A stretch of DNA of 64,000 nucleotides. Source: Ceratorhiza oryzae-sativae (taxonomy: Eukaryota > Basidiomycota > Agaricomycetes > Cantharellales > Ceratobasidiaceae). A program made the translations under genes and the position numbers. The DNA is taken from positions 219,120 through 283,119 of the forward strand of contig JARWMV010000014.1 in the NCBI GenBank assembly GCA_030998015.1, written 5' to 3'. Shown here in pieces: positions 22,644 to 34,581 of the stretch (the first letter of the stretch is position 1; every line of letters starts with the position of its first letter). The notes beneath the pieces were generated by a model. It had not been told where the DNA came from. It searched no databases and saw only the letters and a list, made by a program, of their open reading frames with translations.

Positions 22644-24128
22644 CTAGCAACACTGGGCGCAGGACTCTAGACTGGTGTGGAGCCCAGTGGTGCCTATGCG
22701 CTCAACATTTTCAAATGAGTCAAGCTCCCACAACACGATTCGACCGTTTTTACCACCGATAGCCAGCCATCGAGAGCGTCCACGGAATTCGGTCGTAATG
22801 ACCGCACCATCTTCGTGCCCGTCGTCCGACCTAGTCCCGGCGACATGAAGATTTTTCGAGATTCCTTCCTTTGCTTCGCCATCCACCTGGGGGTCGCTGG
22901 CAAATGCGATGGCGAAGCAACTCTCCTTGAAATGGTCCAGAGTTCCTAAGGGACGCATCTTCCTACAAGCCGTGAGTTCCGCTAATGTTCCGATTAAATC
23001 ATCATACCTTCGACCAGCAGAGTAAAGTCTCACGGCACCATCCCATCCGGCAACACCTATCACACGGCCATCTGCACGAAATGCGATCGCGCCGTTTCCT
23101 CGATGTTTGGTTACCAACGGCTCGGGTTGCTCCACCTCGTCAGCAGCGTTACGCCCGAGTCTGTATCGACAGACTCGATGGTCGGCAGAGACTGTGGCAG
23201 CCATGGAGTTGTCTCCGGCTACGGCCATGCCCATCACTAGACTCCGTCTTTCATTAAATAAACTCGAAGAGTACCACAACACACACCAGCTTCCGAATGG
23301 TATTTAACACTCCATGCAGTCTCCCAGCCTTGTCCTTCGACCGACATATGCGGATGAGACAAAGCGCGAACCCAAAATGTAACTTCCCCGCTTTCGTAGG
23401 CAGCCAAGACTTGTGTATGCGTTGAAGTCTGTGAAATATGAAGTGACATCACCACCCCTATAAGTACCATGCACCACGTTCTGTGAGAAAAGGGAGAATC
23501 CGGACTCCGACTCGCTTCCGTACCAGTCTTATAAATGTCTCTTCCTTCATCAGAAAAAGGTTTCCTCGGGGCCGCACCCTTGATCGTCCCAATCCCCGCG
23601 TGGAGCCTCGTTAGGCTTGGGATTGCCCATATATCGATCAGCTCCGATTCGACAAGGTTTGGCAAGGCGAGCAACGCCTCGCCGGAGCGAGTTGGGTACA
23701 GGGCAAATCGACAGTAGTTTAGCGAATTGACGTCTAGAGAGAGCACGATGTTTGGAGTTGCGAGGGTTGGAGAACCAGCAGCATCCGCGAGAAGAGGGAT
23801 CGTTGGAGCGAGCTGCCAAACGTAGAGTTTGTAATCGCGCCCATGGCTACCTGAGGTGCGGTAAATACACGGACTAATTAGTTCGATATGATGCTCGTTC
23901 AACTCACGTAATAATCTTATCTTCCCACTCTTGCACCCCGAGTATACTATCGGTATGAGCCGCCCAATCAGCCACGGGTCTCCAAGTCTGAGTCGAGGTC
24001 ACAGTCACACGACCAGAGCTATCACCAGCAATAATATACTCGTTATCGCACGTAAATTGGAGGCTATTGATCTGCACCGTATGTGCGCGGAGTACTCGGA
24101 ACGGCGGTGGCGGGGCTTGCGATGGCAT
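22644..24128 (-). CDS. ASA1: ASTRA-associated protein 1 homologue (WD40 protein)
   Basis: WD40 beta-propeller protein. Start ATG at 24126-24128; the product begins with a Pro-rich tip, then RVLRAHTVQINSLQF, DNEYIIAGDSSGRVTV, WRPVADWAAHTDSILGVQEW, as in ASA1/GNB1L, where the first repeat reads RxHxxxIxxLxF. Later pieces: GRDYKLYVWQLAP, LNYCRFALYP, LIDIWAIPSL, MSLHISQTSTHTQVLAAYES, GEVTFWVRALSHP, ADHRVCRYRLG, RADGRVIGVAGWDGAVRLYS, and the last repeat WLAIGGKNGRIVLWELDSF. Stop at 22644-22646. In yeast ASA1 belongs to the ASTRA complex that helps mature PIKK kinases with Tel2-Tti1-Tti2. Several short introns. It shares only 54 bp of spacer with the methyltransferase gene to its right. Confidence 0.85.
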
Positions 24129-24182
24129 GTTGTCGTGGTCAGGAAGAGGCGCTTGTAGCTCTTGGCGCTAATCGTACTACAC
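24129..24182. promoter_or_regulatory. 54-bp spacer between divergent start codons
   Basis: The ATG of ASA1 (minus, 24128) and the ATG of the methyltransferase (plus, 24183) are 54 bp apart. Both promoters must overlap each other's 5' UTR or coding region, or one start is misplaced. Confidence 0.5.
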
Positions 24183-24961
24183 ATGTCCTCTGTACAAAAA
24201 TCCCGGCCCCGAGCTGGTGCATCTATCGACTACTCATCCAAGGGCTACTGGACCTCTCGTTTTGAGCGCGAGGAAACCTTTGAATGGCTCGCTTCCTCGG
24301 CTGCCCTTTTGCCACACATCACCAAAGCGCTTGACGAACTTGATAAAAATGCGCTATGCACGATCCATATTGGATGCGGCAACTCGGAGCTTTCGCTAGA
24401 ACTTCGTCGATGCGTAGCTGGGCGCTCGACTTCTTCAAACATTGATATCATCAACGTGGATTACGCCGTGCCGGTGCTTAAGAAAATGCAGGCCGCAGAA
24501 ATCGCCCGGTTTGGGGACAGCACAATGCGCTGGGAAGCCCTAGATCTGCTAGACTGGGAAGCCGTACGCCATTTCTCCCCCGTTCCCGAACATTCGATTA
24601 TCCTAGACAAGTCATGCGCGGATGCGATTGCGTGCGGCGAGACCACCCAGACAACATTACTCTCCAGTTGTCCTAGACGACATGCACCCTGTCGAGTACT
24701 CGCTCTGCATCTTGCCGCAATCGCCTTGCCAGGATCCGTTTGGCTGGCATATCATACTCGAGTAGTCGTTTCGACTTTCTTGTCTCCCAGGACGAAGGCG
24801 GCTCGAGAGCACGCGAATTTTGGCGGGTCGAATACACTGAGCAAATTCTTGCCCAAACCGAATCACGAGAAAATGTGCATGCTCCCGAAGTGTACCACAC
24901 TCTATTTGGTCTTAGAAGAACGGCGAAAGAAGGGATAAATGCGAAGCTGATGTTACATTGA
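24183..24961 (+). CDS. Class I SAM-dependent methyltransferase
   Basis: Start ATG at 24183 (MSSVQKSRPRAG). The pattern YWTSRFEREETFEWLASS, then motif I TIHIGCGNSELSLEL, motif II-like DIINVDYAVPVLKKM, then WEALDLLDW and SIILDKSCADAI is that of the METTL12/METTL13/EEF1A lysine methyltransferase-like group, so a protein lysine methyltransferase is the best guess. The C-terminal third is in other frames: VLALHLAAIALPGSVWLA, then ISYSSSRFDFLVSQDEGG, REFWRVEYTEQILAQ and HAPEVYHTLFGLRRT, up to the stop at 24959-24961. Two frame changes (near 24696 and 24749) fit one missing base each. Single exon otherwise. Confidence 0.75.
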
Positions 24962-25085
24962 TATAATAAAAACCGGGTATTACATGTAAATATCCATCAT
25001 CCGTATTCTATGCAACAGGTTCCAACACAGCCAGCGGCAACCCCGAATTCAAAAGCCTTTTACGAGCATCATCCCGAAGTAAAGT

Positions 25086-26883
25086 TCATGCCTCCATCCA
25101 TGCCTTGGCTCCTTCTAGCACACGTCGCCGGTCTTGGGGATCAAGACGAGTGATGAGGTACGCATGCATACCCCACTCTGCAAAGGTGCTGGGAATCTCC
25201 GAAGGACGGGACCTGCCTAAGAAGATGGGTCAATTGAGTGAATGTCCCGAGTATTATAAACTTAATAACTCGCATACACCATCCAAATCATTCAGCGACA
25301 ACACCCCATCCAGAACGCCTAGAAAATAGAAGGACTGGGCTCATCCTTACCATGGAACAGCTGTTCGACCTTGTCTCTCACAGCTCCCAAGACTTTTTCC
25401 CTCGATCTCGGCCCGAACCTCTCGCATAGTGACCAGGCAGTAGACGTTTCGGATACCACCGCTCCTTCGTATTTTCTCTTGGCCGCTCGCTTCGAGTCGA
25501 ACAACTCATCCACCGCTTCACAAGCCATAGACTCTAGTAGGGTGCATAGTTCTTCGCCATCTTCACCGAGCTGGGCGTAGTAAGCGTAGATCCTGCTAAG
25601 CGACGCATGTTTCTTGAGGAACCAGGTTGCACTATTCTCTGCTTGAGCCTGGGCGTGGATCCACGCAAGAAGCTGTTCGGCGATGCTGCTAGGGGTATGT
25701 TCGGGTTCGGAATACGATCCAAGATCCGAAGCGGTCGGGAAAGCAACAGAGCACGAGCTGGGTGCGCTGGGTGGCCAAACGGGACAAGGGGCAGATACAA
25801 CGTTCATAAAGTTGTTAATGTCTACTTCTGCTGTTGACTATGGGGCCAGGTTTAGCGCCTTTTCCCGTCGACTCGGTACCGGTACCACTTACTAAATTTA
25901 GCAGCGCTTCCGCCACATTCAGCCGAGGGCGCCAAAACGCTCGTTGCTGCATTAGGCGGGCCGCGCACTGCGTTCCCGCAATAGCAAATGCCCTAACGAG
26001 CAAGCGAGATTTGAGGTCGCGCTCGTCATGTGAAATAAGCGTGCAAACTGTCGTCGAGGAAAGCAGAGCAGAGAGCAGGGACGGGTTGGACGGAGTCTGC
26101 GCGATAGCCTCTAAATCGTGACAAACACATTAGTAAGGGGTATCACTCGAGATAACCGGATACATACTGAACGCGACGTCAAACGCGCCTTCCAAACTCC
26201 CTACGCCCCGTTCCGCATCGCTCCGACCTCCACAAAAGGGAACAAATCCCCGAGCATCGAACAAGGCGCGTGCAGAGGCAAGGACAGACCGGTTGCTCGG
26301 TGCGCCAAACAGCGACTCGAACACGCGCTGGTCGTCGTCATGGATGAGCGCATCCCACACAAATCCATGCGCAGGCCCGTCATCGTCGGGAGAAGGCGCA
26401 CGGATATGGGCGGCTACTATAAGCGCTCGCGTGCGCGCCGGAAGAGCGACCAGAGTGGCGTGCAAGGCTCGGGCCGGGGCCGGTCGCGGGATTCTCGGGT
26501 TTGTGAGCAGTTGGGCAAACGCGATGGGCACAGGGGCGCCGAAATCTAGCCAAATGCGTGAGCGAAAATCGGGCGAGGGCAGGGCGTAACGCGTACCGAG
26601 CAGCCGCTGGAGATACTCGGGCGTCAAACGCGGACCCCGACGTTTGATCGCATTCCAGACAATAAGCGACCGAGGCAACGAGGTATCGCGCAGATAGAGA
26701 TAGTGCTCGTCCTGAAACGGGAGTTAGCCAGTGCAGGCATCGACGGCGCGCAACCCACCTCTGAGATGCAAGGAAGAACTTCGCGGTGTGATGGATCGCC
26801 CAGGGCTCGTCGACCGCGAGCAGGACGGCGAGAATCACCTCCGTTGGGAGAGAAAGCAGGCCAAGACACACAGCAGAACACAT
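25086..26883 (-). CDS. F-box-like protein of unknown target
   Basis: Start ATG at 26881-26883. The first 40 residues contain LLSLPTEVILAVLLAVDEP, an F-box-like motif, followed by WAIHHTAKFFLAS. After an intron come LPRSLIVWNAIKRRGPRLTP and a long helical, Ala/Arg-rich region (RLLGTRYALPSPDFR, ALHATLVALPARTRALIVAA, HGFVWDALIHDDDQRVF). Further exons give LLSALLSSTTVCTLISHDE, RAFAIAGTQCAARLMQQRA, EQLLAWIHAQAQAENSATW, KKHASLSRIYAYYAQLGED, and the end is RLDPQDRRRVLEGAKAWME before the stop at 25086-25088. The part after the F-box does not match any domain I know. A role as an SCF ubiquitin-ligase adaptor is inferred only from the F-box-like start. Confidence 0.65.
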
Positions 26884-28229
26884 GATGGTTGTGGGGACAG
26901 GGTGATTGGCGTCGATGGAGAGCCCTTTAGCTGTCTCGCCTGCTCAAGCGGGATCCCGTGCTCATTAATGACCATATTCTAGGCCGTCTTACTCATAGAG
27001 CCTGATCGGTCCAATGGCGTCACAACAAGCCCGATCCGGTAGGTTGACTAGCGACTGACTAAGCGCATTTATACAGTACGTACTACTCGCGTACAATGTG
27101 CCACTAGCCGCGCTTCGACATGAAACATTGACCCCAGACCTATTCGTTCATCATTCTAGCCGAATCTTAACCCGCCTCTAACCCTTGATTCGACCTAAAC
27201 GGCATTTTCAACTGCCTGATCAGGCTTTTGAAGCTGGGCACTTTCCTTGGCTTTGTGCTGCGTGTATTATGTACAAGGTGCTACGGTCTAGTGAAGATCG
27301 TCGTGCGGAAAATCCCAAACGATAACGTACTTGACTAGCCAACAAACGGCCATCTAACCACCTGACGCGAATTTACAAGAAAACCGGCGCACGTTGGTCA
27401 CATGATATAAAGTCTCCCAGAAGCGCACAAAGCATGGGTCTTAGGCACGCCATGTTCGGGTAATCTGCCGAAAGCCTCCAGTTCCAAATCCAAAGCCAGG
27501 CGCTCTAGGTCGGGCATGAGCCTGGAGAAGCGATATAGCATAATCACTGGGACACACTGGCGAGGAAGCGCGAACCTCTCTAGTTGAATGAATGCGCCTG
27601 CAATGACAGAGTCGATCATCCGCTCCAGCCGGATTTCACTAACGAACGAGTGCTCAAGATGCAAGCTTTGAACCAGAGTCGTGGATGTAGCCGACGCACG
27701 CCATCTCTCCTAGAATAAAATCCAAGCCCAAGATGTGCAAGCTTTTGGCTCGGTGGGCCAAGAATGGATCACCACGATCCTGAAGCTAAAGCTGGCGTCT
27801 ATGGATCTAATATGGCTTATCTAGGATATGGCTGGAGACCAAGCGTGGGGTAATAATGTGATGTAACCGCAGGCCTGCGAATAAACAACATCAATGAGGA
27901 CTCTCTGGTCAAATGTACAACAACGCCTTATTACCCGTGTTGGAATCAACGTGACCAAGGGGCCGAATGACAAGGAAAGTTCAACCCGAGATGGCTCATC
28001 CTATCTGCTGCCCATGGAAAACACCAAATAGCACTGTATTTTTACGACCAATAATTCATGCAGTATTAACAATTACCCAAGCGAAGAGCCCGATAACAGA
28101 ATATAAATGGGATAACAAAAAGATAGCACACGGATAACACCCAATCATCGGTCTTCGTTGAAATGGAACAATCTGCCGCGACCCGAATCCAGTCAGTTCC
28201 GTGCTTACATGCTATCAAGGATGCTAAAC
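26884..28229. other. Mostly empty intergenic stretch
   Basis: About 1.35 kb. Apart from the possible gene fragment at 27398-27664, I see no coding signal. Confidence 0.45.
27398..27664 (-). pseudogene. Possible fragment of an F-box/LRR-type protein
   Basis: An 88-codon minus-strand frame reads like a leucine-rich stretch: HLEHSFVSEIRLERMID, AFIQLERFALPRQCVPV, FSRLMPDLERLALDLELEA. Such patterns occur in C-terminal parts of the large F-box-like families of Agaricomycetes. There is no F-box upstream and no clear exon partner, so if real it is a remnant. It may also be chance. Confidence 0.3.
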
Positions 28230-29614
28230 CTACCGTTTTCGTTCCTCGTAGTACTCCTCAACGACCTCTTTTTGAACCATACGCTCCACACCATCCTCCC
28301 CACGCTCCAACACCAGCTTCTGGACTACTCTCGTACACGGTGCCGGCATCAGAGCGGGGTACATCGGCAGGAACGGCGTCTTTTGCCCCGCAAGTTGATC
28401 GCAACTCTTTGTGCGACTCGCCTCCGTGAGTATATCCTCTGACATGTTATCCGATCGTCTTCGAGGCCGGGAAGGATCTCCCTTGGTCGGTTTTCTAGAA
28501 GAACTTCTCGAGGTTGTGGGCGAGGCTGGCGTCGACACCGGGGTAAAGCCAAATTTGGACCCGGGAAGAGAAGAAGGGTACTGCGGTGGGTATAATCTCG
28601 GTGCCGAGTCTAGTACGGGCGAGATAGGCGACAGTGGCGTGAGGCCGACACGGTCGGTTTTGGAACGTAGCATTGCGGGCCGGACGAGAAGTCCCTGAGC
28701 TGATACGGTGTCGATACCATATAGACTCTGGGTAGGCGTAATATCCTGAGATCTCGGTTGGTTTTCCAACGGTATTGGACTAGACTCTTGCGGGGAATGA
28801 TCATCACCACCGTTCCAGGAAGATTCGTATAGCTGTTTTTTCTCGAGCGCGCCGAGGCGTCTCCTGAGCGGGTCCGATGAAATGTCAAAGGGTATGCGGC
28901 GTAGAGTGAGGCATTCACATCTCGTACGGAAGCCGGAGAAGGCGTATGTGAATAGCTGAGGGGGCGTCGATGACTTGTCGTGGTAGCCGGCGGAGGAGGT
29001 TGGGTTATAGATGAAGTAACCGCCGGCAAGTCTTCGCTCGAGCTTGCTGTCGTTGCTGTTGAATTTGCACCCAGCCGGCCAGCGGACCACGGGGCTTTGT
29101 CCAAGTTGGTCGACGCGCCGCCCTGGTGCCTACTCCGCCCGTGGATCGTAGCTGGGCGAAATAGCTCTCGTTGGTCAAGGTATCGACGTCGATGTCGCTC
29201 TCGCTGCTAGAGACTAGAAGAGGGCTCGATAGAGAACTCGCGGAAGCCGGGCCGTTTGAGAACATGGTCTCAGCGACAGCTGAAATCTTTCAGGTGACAT
29301 TTGGTCTCGCTCACGACAAGATTCGGAGCATAAAGCGCGACGGTTTTTGGGAGATAACGGTACGGGTTTCGGAGCAGCTGCCGAATCAGAGGTCTGGGTA
29401 GCCAAGAGTTCGATACCGGTAGCTTTAGACGCTTTGCTACTAGTTCGGCCGTGGTTTGCGGTATGGCGACGAGAAATGGGCGGTCGAGCCGCAGCCAGCT
29501 TGGGTTTGAGGAGCCTCGTTCGCCGGCTTGGTCTCAGCCTCGGGAGGGACTACTATCCTCTGGGGCGGGATGAGGCGGTCTGGTGTTTCGAGTCAATGTT
29601 GACTCAATGTTCAT
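28230..29614 (-). CDS. Disordered Ser/Pro-rich hypothetical protein
   Basis: A long minus-strand protein-like region. Possible start ATG at 29612-29614 (MNIESTLTRNTRPPHPAPED). Later parts read PPISRRHTANHGRTSSKAS, SPLLVSSSESDIDVDTLTNE, then SSEDLPAVTSSITQPPPPA, RRPLSYSHTPSPASVRDV, SLYGIDTVSAQGLLVRPAM, KTDRVGLTPLSPISPVLDS, SRPRRRSDNMSEDILTEAS and a charged tail VERMVQKEVVEEYYEERKR ending at the stop at 28230-28232. Composition (Ser, Pro, Arg, few hydrophobics) indicates intrinsic disorder with many potential Ser/Pro phosphorylation sites. No family recognised. The frame changes several times and not all changes fit introns, so exon limits are not resolved. Confidence 0.55.
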
Positions 29615-31993
29615 AGACTGGAACTACGAACCGCAGACGGGGCACCAGTTAGTATCCAGGTCCATGCTGATAGTGCGGGGGGGCAGAGTGAGGAGGAGCG
29701 AGGAGGGTCGAACTCAAAAGGGCTGTGTCCTAAACGAGGAAACTGTAAATGAATGGGCTTGGTCAGATGATGGGGCAGAAACTCGAGTCAGGTACAACGC
29801 ACCACTCAATGGAGCTGGCGTTCCCAGGTCGAGGGGCAGATGCTTTTCAAGCAGAGAGAGAGCTCCAAGGACGAGTCGGAAATGGGAGGGGACTTCGGGG
29901 CTTTAAGAGAATTGATAACGAAATCTAAAGAGAAAAAAGCGTTAGCGCTGACACGGAACGGTGTAAGACGGGCATCAGAAAGGGAGAAGGCGGGGGCGTT
30001 GTGGGTCAGGACGCGGAATACGGGATATGATCTACGGGGCTGTGGTCCCGAACTCGGTGGTGGAAAGCCAAGTACCACATCGATGACACATCGAGCGTTG
30101 CGGGTGTCACTAGACCCCACGTTTAGATGGCGCGTGGCCGCCTCGTTGAGCTTGTTACACATGTTGCAATGCGGTCATACGCCAGGGCAACAGTCATAGT
30201 TGCACAACGGCGGGACCGGAGAGAATAGATGACTCACACGGTTCGGCGGATAACCTTGTCCCGTTGGGTGTGCAGAGAGCTGGGCAGAGCGGCAGACGTC
30301 GTGGTTGAGGATGGGCAGTGGGCGATAACCAGAACTCTCGAGACCCAGGCTCGGGGCCAGCGGATATTATGCTTTCGATCCCAGGACGATTCACGATCTC
30401 CCCGGCCAGACTGTGCCAATTCCCCTTCGAGACCCGAGAATAGGCTCGACGAACGTTCGAATCGGTTTCCGTGTTCGAACCCGTATGCATATATACGGTC
30501 CCCGGCTCGCAAATTTTTTTTGTCAAGATCAGGATATACAAATGGAAAAGGATAACGGCACCACATGGCAACCCGAATTGAGGCACCCGATATGCTCGCA
30601 TCGGAATGCTTGTCCAATGGCCGCACCACGAGTCTCGCCCAGCGCCGGAGGATTCAGCGCGCGGTGCGGTTGCCGAGAGATCGTGACTGATAGCCGACTG
30701 TCCACAAATTGAACGCGCATTTTCGGCGGGGTAAATCCGGTCGAGTGCGACGTGGACATATGCGCCAAGTGCGCTGTCCACTCCTGTGTGCGACACCAAA
30801 GGGGGATCTCTCCGGCTTCTGTTCGCGTGGGATTGGCGCTGTCCTCGCACCAACTCCATCATCGAGGCCGCTCTCATACGGATGTCGACCAGCGGCATCG
30901 GCTCACCAGCTGATTACCTATATCCGGACAAACACACACCCCGGCCAGAGCCCGCACCGTTTCCGGCCACCACATCACCGTTGCCCGTACCCCGTACGCC
31001 TGTCGCTCGCCCCCTGCAACCCACCGGCAGTGTACACACAGCGCGCCGTATGATGATGATCGGCGATTGCGGGAATATCGCCATCAGGTATGCTCTTCAT
31101 TTTTGTCATGGGTAAATAAACAACGCCGAACGTTCCACGCGATAAGATCTTGCATCCCATCTATGGCAGAGTTCTCGAACGGATACCAAGCCGGCGAGCA
31201 GCCCGCGAAAATGGAGCCTTGATATCGATTCAACCTTGATTTCATCCCGAATCAGCGCTATCCTGGGTTTCCCGCAATCGGATTACAACTTGGGCTAGCG
31301 TCGGCCCTTGTTTGTCCCGGGTATGATTCGTCCCTTGAAGTTTGTGGATGCCACCGCACGTTGCGTAAATCAAGCAATATACTTGACTAATTCAATGGCA
31401 AAGATCAGCCTATTACAGGGGGTCGATCTCAGATCAAGTCAAAGCGTACTAGTCTTATCCGTATGTGGCACGCTGGTTATCAGAACCAACAGCCGTGTGA
31501 ATGTGTGCTTTGTTTATGGGGTCGAGCTAGTTATATGCACACTGAACTCAATGCGTCACCCTGCGTTGTCGCTCTGGCTGCTCCAACGTGGCGATACCTT
31601 GGATTGAAATTCTTGCTGTGCTAGGAACAAGGCTAGCACCGTAGAGCTCACACTTAGAACTACACTTCGATGGAATACACCTTTGCGATCATCGAACGTT
31701 CTTTTCTGATCACCATGCACTACTCAGGGCAAAAACAATAGAGTTGGTCCTCCATCCGCTTTGCATCAACACTAAAGAGGGCAAGCAATGCTATTGAAGA
31801 ATTTTCATATGGGCAGAAGCAGAAAAGGGAAGAAACAGAGGTATCCACAAAACATATCCAGAAAGCATACCATAGATCCCAGCGGCCAAGTCATAGATGC
31901 GAGCAACATGCGTAGAGATAAACATATAATACACCATACGAAACCAAGGTCTACGCAAACCTGAATTATCCACAGGTCTACGCCTTCGTCTCT
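29615..31993. other. Long stretch without a supported gene
   Basis: About 2.4 kb. The longest open frame is 234 codons on the minus strand (30194-30898); it starts with a basic segment, has one hydrophobic stretch (AVILFHLYILILTKK) and no recognisable domain. It has no intron, has competing frames on the other strand and is probably not a gene. The rest looks non-coding. Confidence 0.4.
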
Positions 31994-34385
31994 TCAGGTT
32001 TCCCCCCCGGACCAATTGTTCTTGACGCCTTTAACACTGGCTTCGCATGCGCCACGCACCCATGAATCGATCTTTAGCTTGCCCATCGCATAAGCCTTTT
32101 CCCTCTCCCACTTTGCGAGCTCTTCCTTCAGTTTCAGGACCCGTGCCTGATCCAGCGGGTGGCTGTCGTCCCAGCGCCCCTTGACTTGAGCCTAGTGCGG
32201 AAGAGCGTGAAGTCCAGAAAGTACCGGGCACAGTGGGGAGTGGCGTGAGTGATCGCAAAGAACCGTCGGCGTTGGGGTTAGAGTCTGAAGATTTGTCAAC
32301 CGCGGTCGCGTCGCCGTTGCTGGGGCTTTGTTGTCGGCCCTCCCAAAATTCTATGGCACACCGCGGATCAAACCCCGCATACGCCAAAATCCGAGCACTA
32401 ACGATATCAGCTTCTAGATACAATGGTTGTGTATCAGCGTAAAGGTGCCGGATAATTGAAAAATCACAAGCATACCAAACTCAAGCGTCCGGCTCTGACA
32501 TGTATTCCCGGACCGAGCTATATCGTCTAACCCCACACGAGTGAAATTGGCGACAGCATCGTTGACAAACGGTCCAAGGACCATAGTGATTGGGAACAAA
32601 AGCACACGAACGACGTCGGACATGATTCTAACAGAAAGCGATTTAATATTTATTAACTGAAAGGTGTCGCAGGTGGATGTGACGTACCCGATAACACTCG
32701 GAATGAAGATGGTTCCCGAAGAGAGCGTCTCCAAGTGATGACTGAGCAGCAAGTGAGAAAGTTCGTGTGCGAGGAGAGTGGCGAGTTTATTGGTCTGCTC
32801 TTGCGTTGGCTGCGGTGGCTCATTTCGAGTGTTCGAGTTAGCGTTACTCGCGGGGAGAGAGAACAACCTTCCCACCCATGAGCCAGTCGAAGGTACGGAG
32901 GAATGGTCGGCCGAAGGGACGTTGGATTCTCCAAGGACTTCATCCAGGAAGCCACTGTAAACTACAATGCCTCCGCCGCCGCCCCCTCCAAAGCCTGGAT
33001 ATTTGTAAGCACTTGGTTGCGATTAAACGGCTGGGAGTGACCTACCGTAAGATAGTGCATTACTCTCCGGAAGGTCAACGAGCAAGAGCGAATAGGGAGG
33101 CCCAAGTTCCGCATGAGGGGAATGATGGTGAGTGTGCACGAGTGTATTTCCGCTTGAGCTGGGCGAGAGGGGCATCTCATGCAGACGCTGCGCAAATCGG
33201 GGTCGGGGAATAAGCGGGTGCTCAGGCGGCGGCGGAACAAGCCCGTGTATCTCCCAGTCGGCAGAGGACAGCCCACCGACAACGCCATCATGCTTGGCTC
33301 TGGCCTGTGGATGGTCTCTCATCCAAGAGGCGTACCACTCGGTAGGGTTATCTACACGCTTCTGGAGCATTGGGATCGCAGCTTCTAGCCGGCGGAGGGT
33401 TTGTTCCACCCAGTTCCAGCGCCAATCATCGGGAGGAATGACTCGAGGCATGGCTCCATCGGGCGAGGCGCTCACGAGAATCTGAGCGACTGAAGTGTAC
33501 CACCCGGCTCCCTTGAGCTCTTTGGCAATTTCCTCCTCCTCTTCTGCAGATAGCATGATCGCACGCATCCTAGTGATCAGAGTTAGACATAGCAGCAGCA
33601 GAGTAATGTTTCAAGAACATACCGGCCGGTCAATGGTGTCCTTTCCAAGCTTGCCAAGATAGTGGTCACAAATAACGTTACTGGTACTATTGCAAGAACG
33701 CTAATGGCTACCCAAAGCTTCCATCGTGTCTGGAGTACCTTTTCGCGCTTGTGTCCATAATGCGGATGGTCCGCAGGCACTTTGCTCAAGAACTTGGAGA
33801 CCCACTTGAGCTTCAGAAATAGGACGGGAAGAAGGGACATGGTGACCCGGCCAGCAGTCTGAGCAAATGCCAGAGCTGTAGACGACTATGAGTGGGTTAG
33901 CATGGGCTCCTAACCGGATAACAAAACAACTCGCTTTCAAGAGGGTAGCCAGCCATACAAAAGGTAGCCCTTGGTTGGGCCGCGACGCATGAAAGAGCGC
34001 AATTCTAACCTGGATGTATTCGATTTAGTGATACTCGGTCAAGCCGTAAAGAACACAGTTGGGCACTTGCCTGGAGCGCTACGGGGCCTGACCTGGAAAC
34101 CTGGTGAGGCCGAGGTGCCCGACGGTCATGGAACAACAACGACGGGGTCCCAAGTCCAACGATGCTGGTCGAATACGCAGGGCGATGCAAAGGTTTCGCA
34201 GCAATCCGCCCAAAGCGCGTGAACGCACGAATATTCGCAAAGCAACCTCCCCATTCGGCCAAAGGCGATCTGGGTCCCGCGGGGGTTGGGTCTCGGCCGG
34301 CTTGCGTGTGTGCACGACGCAGCCTCGGCAGGGGGGTAATCGAGCGAACTAGCGGGAAGCGGCGCCGCGTGAGGCCCGACATCAT
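31994..34385 (-). CDS. OMA1: OMA1-type mitochondrial zinc metalloprotease
   Basis: M48-family protease of the mitochondrial inner membrane, which cleaves OPA1/Mgm1-type and other inner-membrane proteins under stress. A likely start is the ATG at 34383-34385, giving an Arg-rich presequence (LTRRRFPLVRSITPLPRLRR, ending KPLHRPAYSTS). Downstream exons encode LALAFAQTAGRVTMSLLPVL, a transmembrane segment VAISVLAIVPVTLFVTTILA, a helical region, LLLVDLPESNALSYG, a Gly run, then the zinc site LAHELSHLLLSHHLE (HExxH), and YLEADIVSARILAYAGFDP with the third ligand. The tail after an intron is VKGRWDDSHPLDQARVLKLK and ends at the TGA complement at 31994-31996. The usual NAFVLPGG segment is replaced by NALSYG plus seven Gly. 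Donor of the last intron is unclear. Confidence 0.85.
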
Positions 34386-34581
34386 TCATCTCTGCTCTGG
34401 GTTGAGGCCGAGTACAAGACGTGCGAGTCAGATAGCGCCGGCCGCGTTGCGTGTACACTTCTTATCCAGGGTCTCAGGCCCGAACGGTGATCGGCTGGGT
34501 CTCACTACACATATCTGAACCTGCATGTATAGAGTTACAGAAAACAAGAAATAATACTACATCATTACTAGAGATATTCAA

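Noticed and set aside
30440..30500. GTTCGAACCC sequence resembling a tRNA B-box
   Set aside because: No matching A-box or acceptor stem at the right distance on either strand.
30194..30898. 234-codon open frame on the minus strand
   Set aside because: No domain, composition like non-coding GC-rich sequence, competing frames on the plus strand at the same place, and no gene-like context.
31308..31607. 99-codon plus-strand frame
   Set aside because: Looks like chance; no conserved pattern, signal peptide or neighbouring exon.
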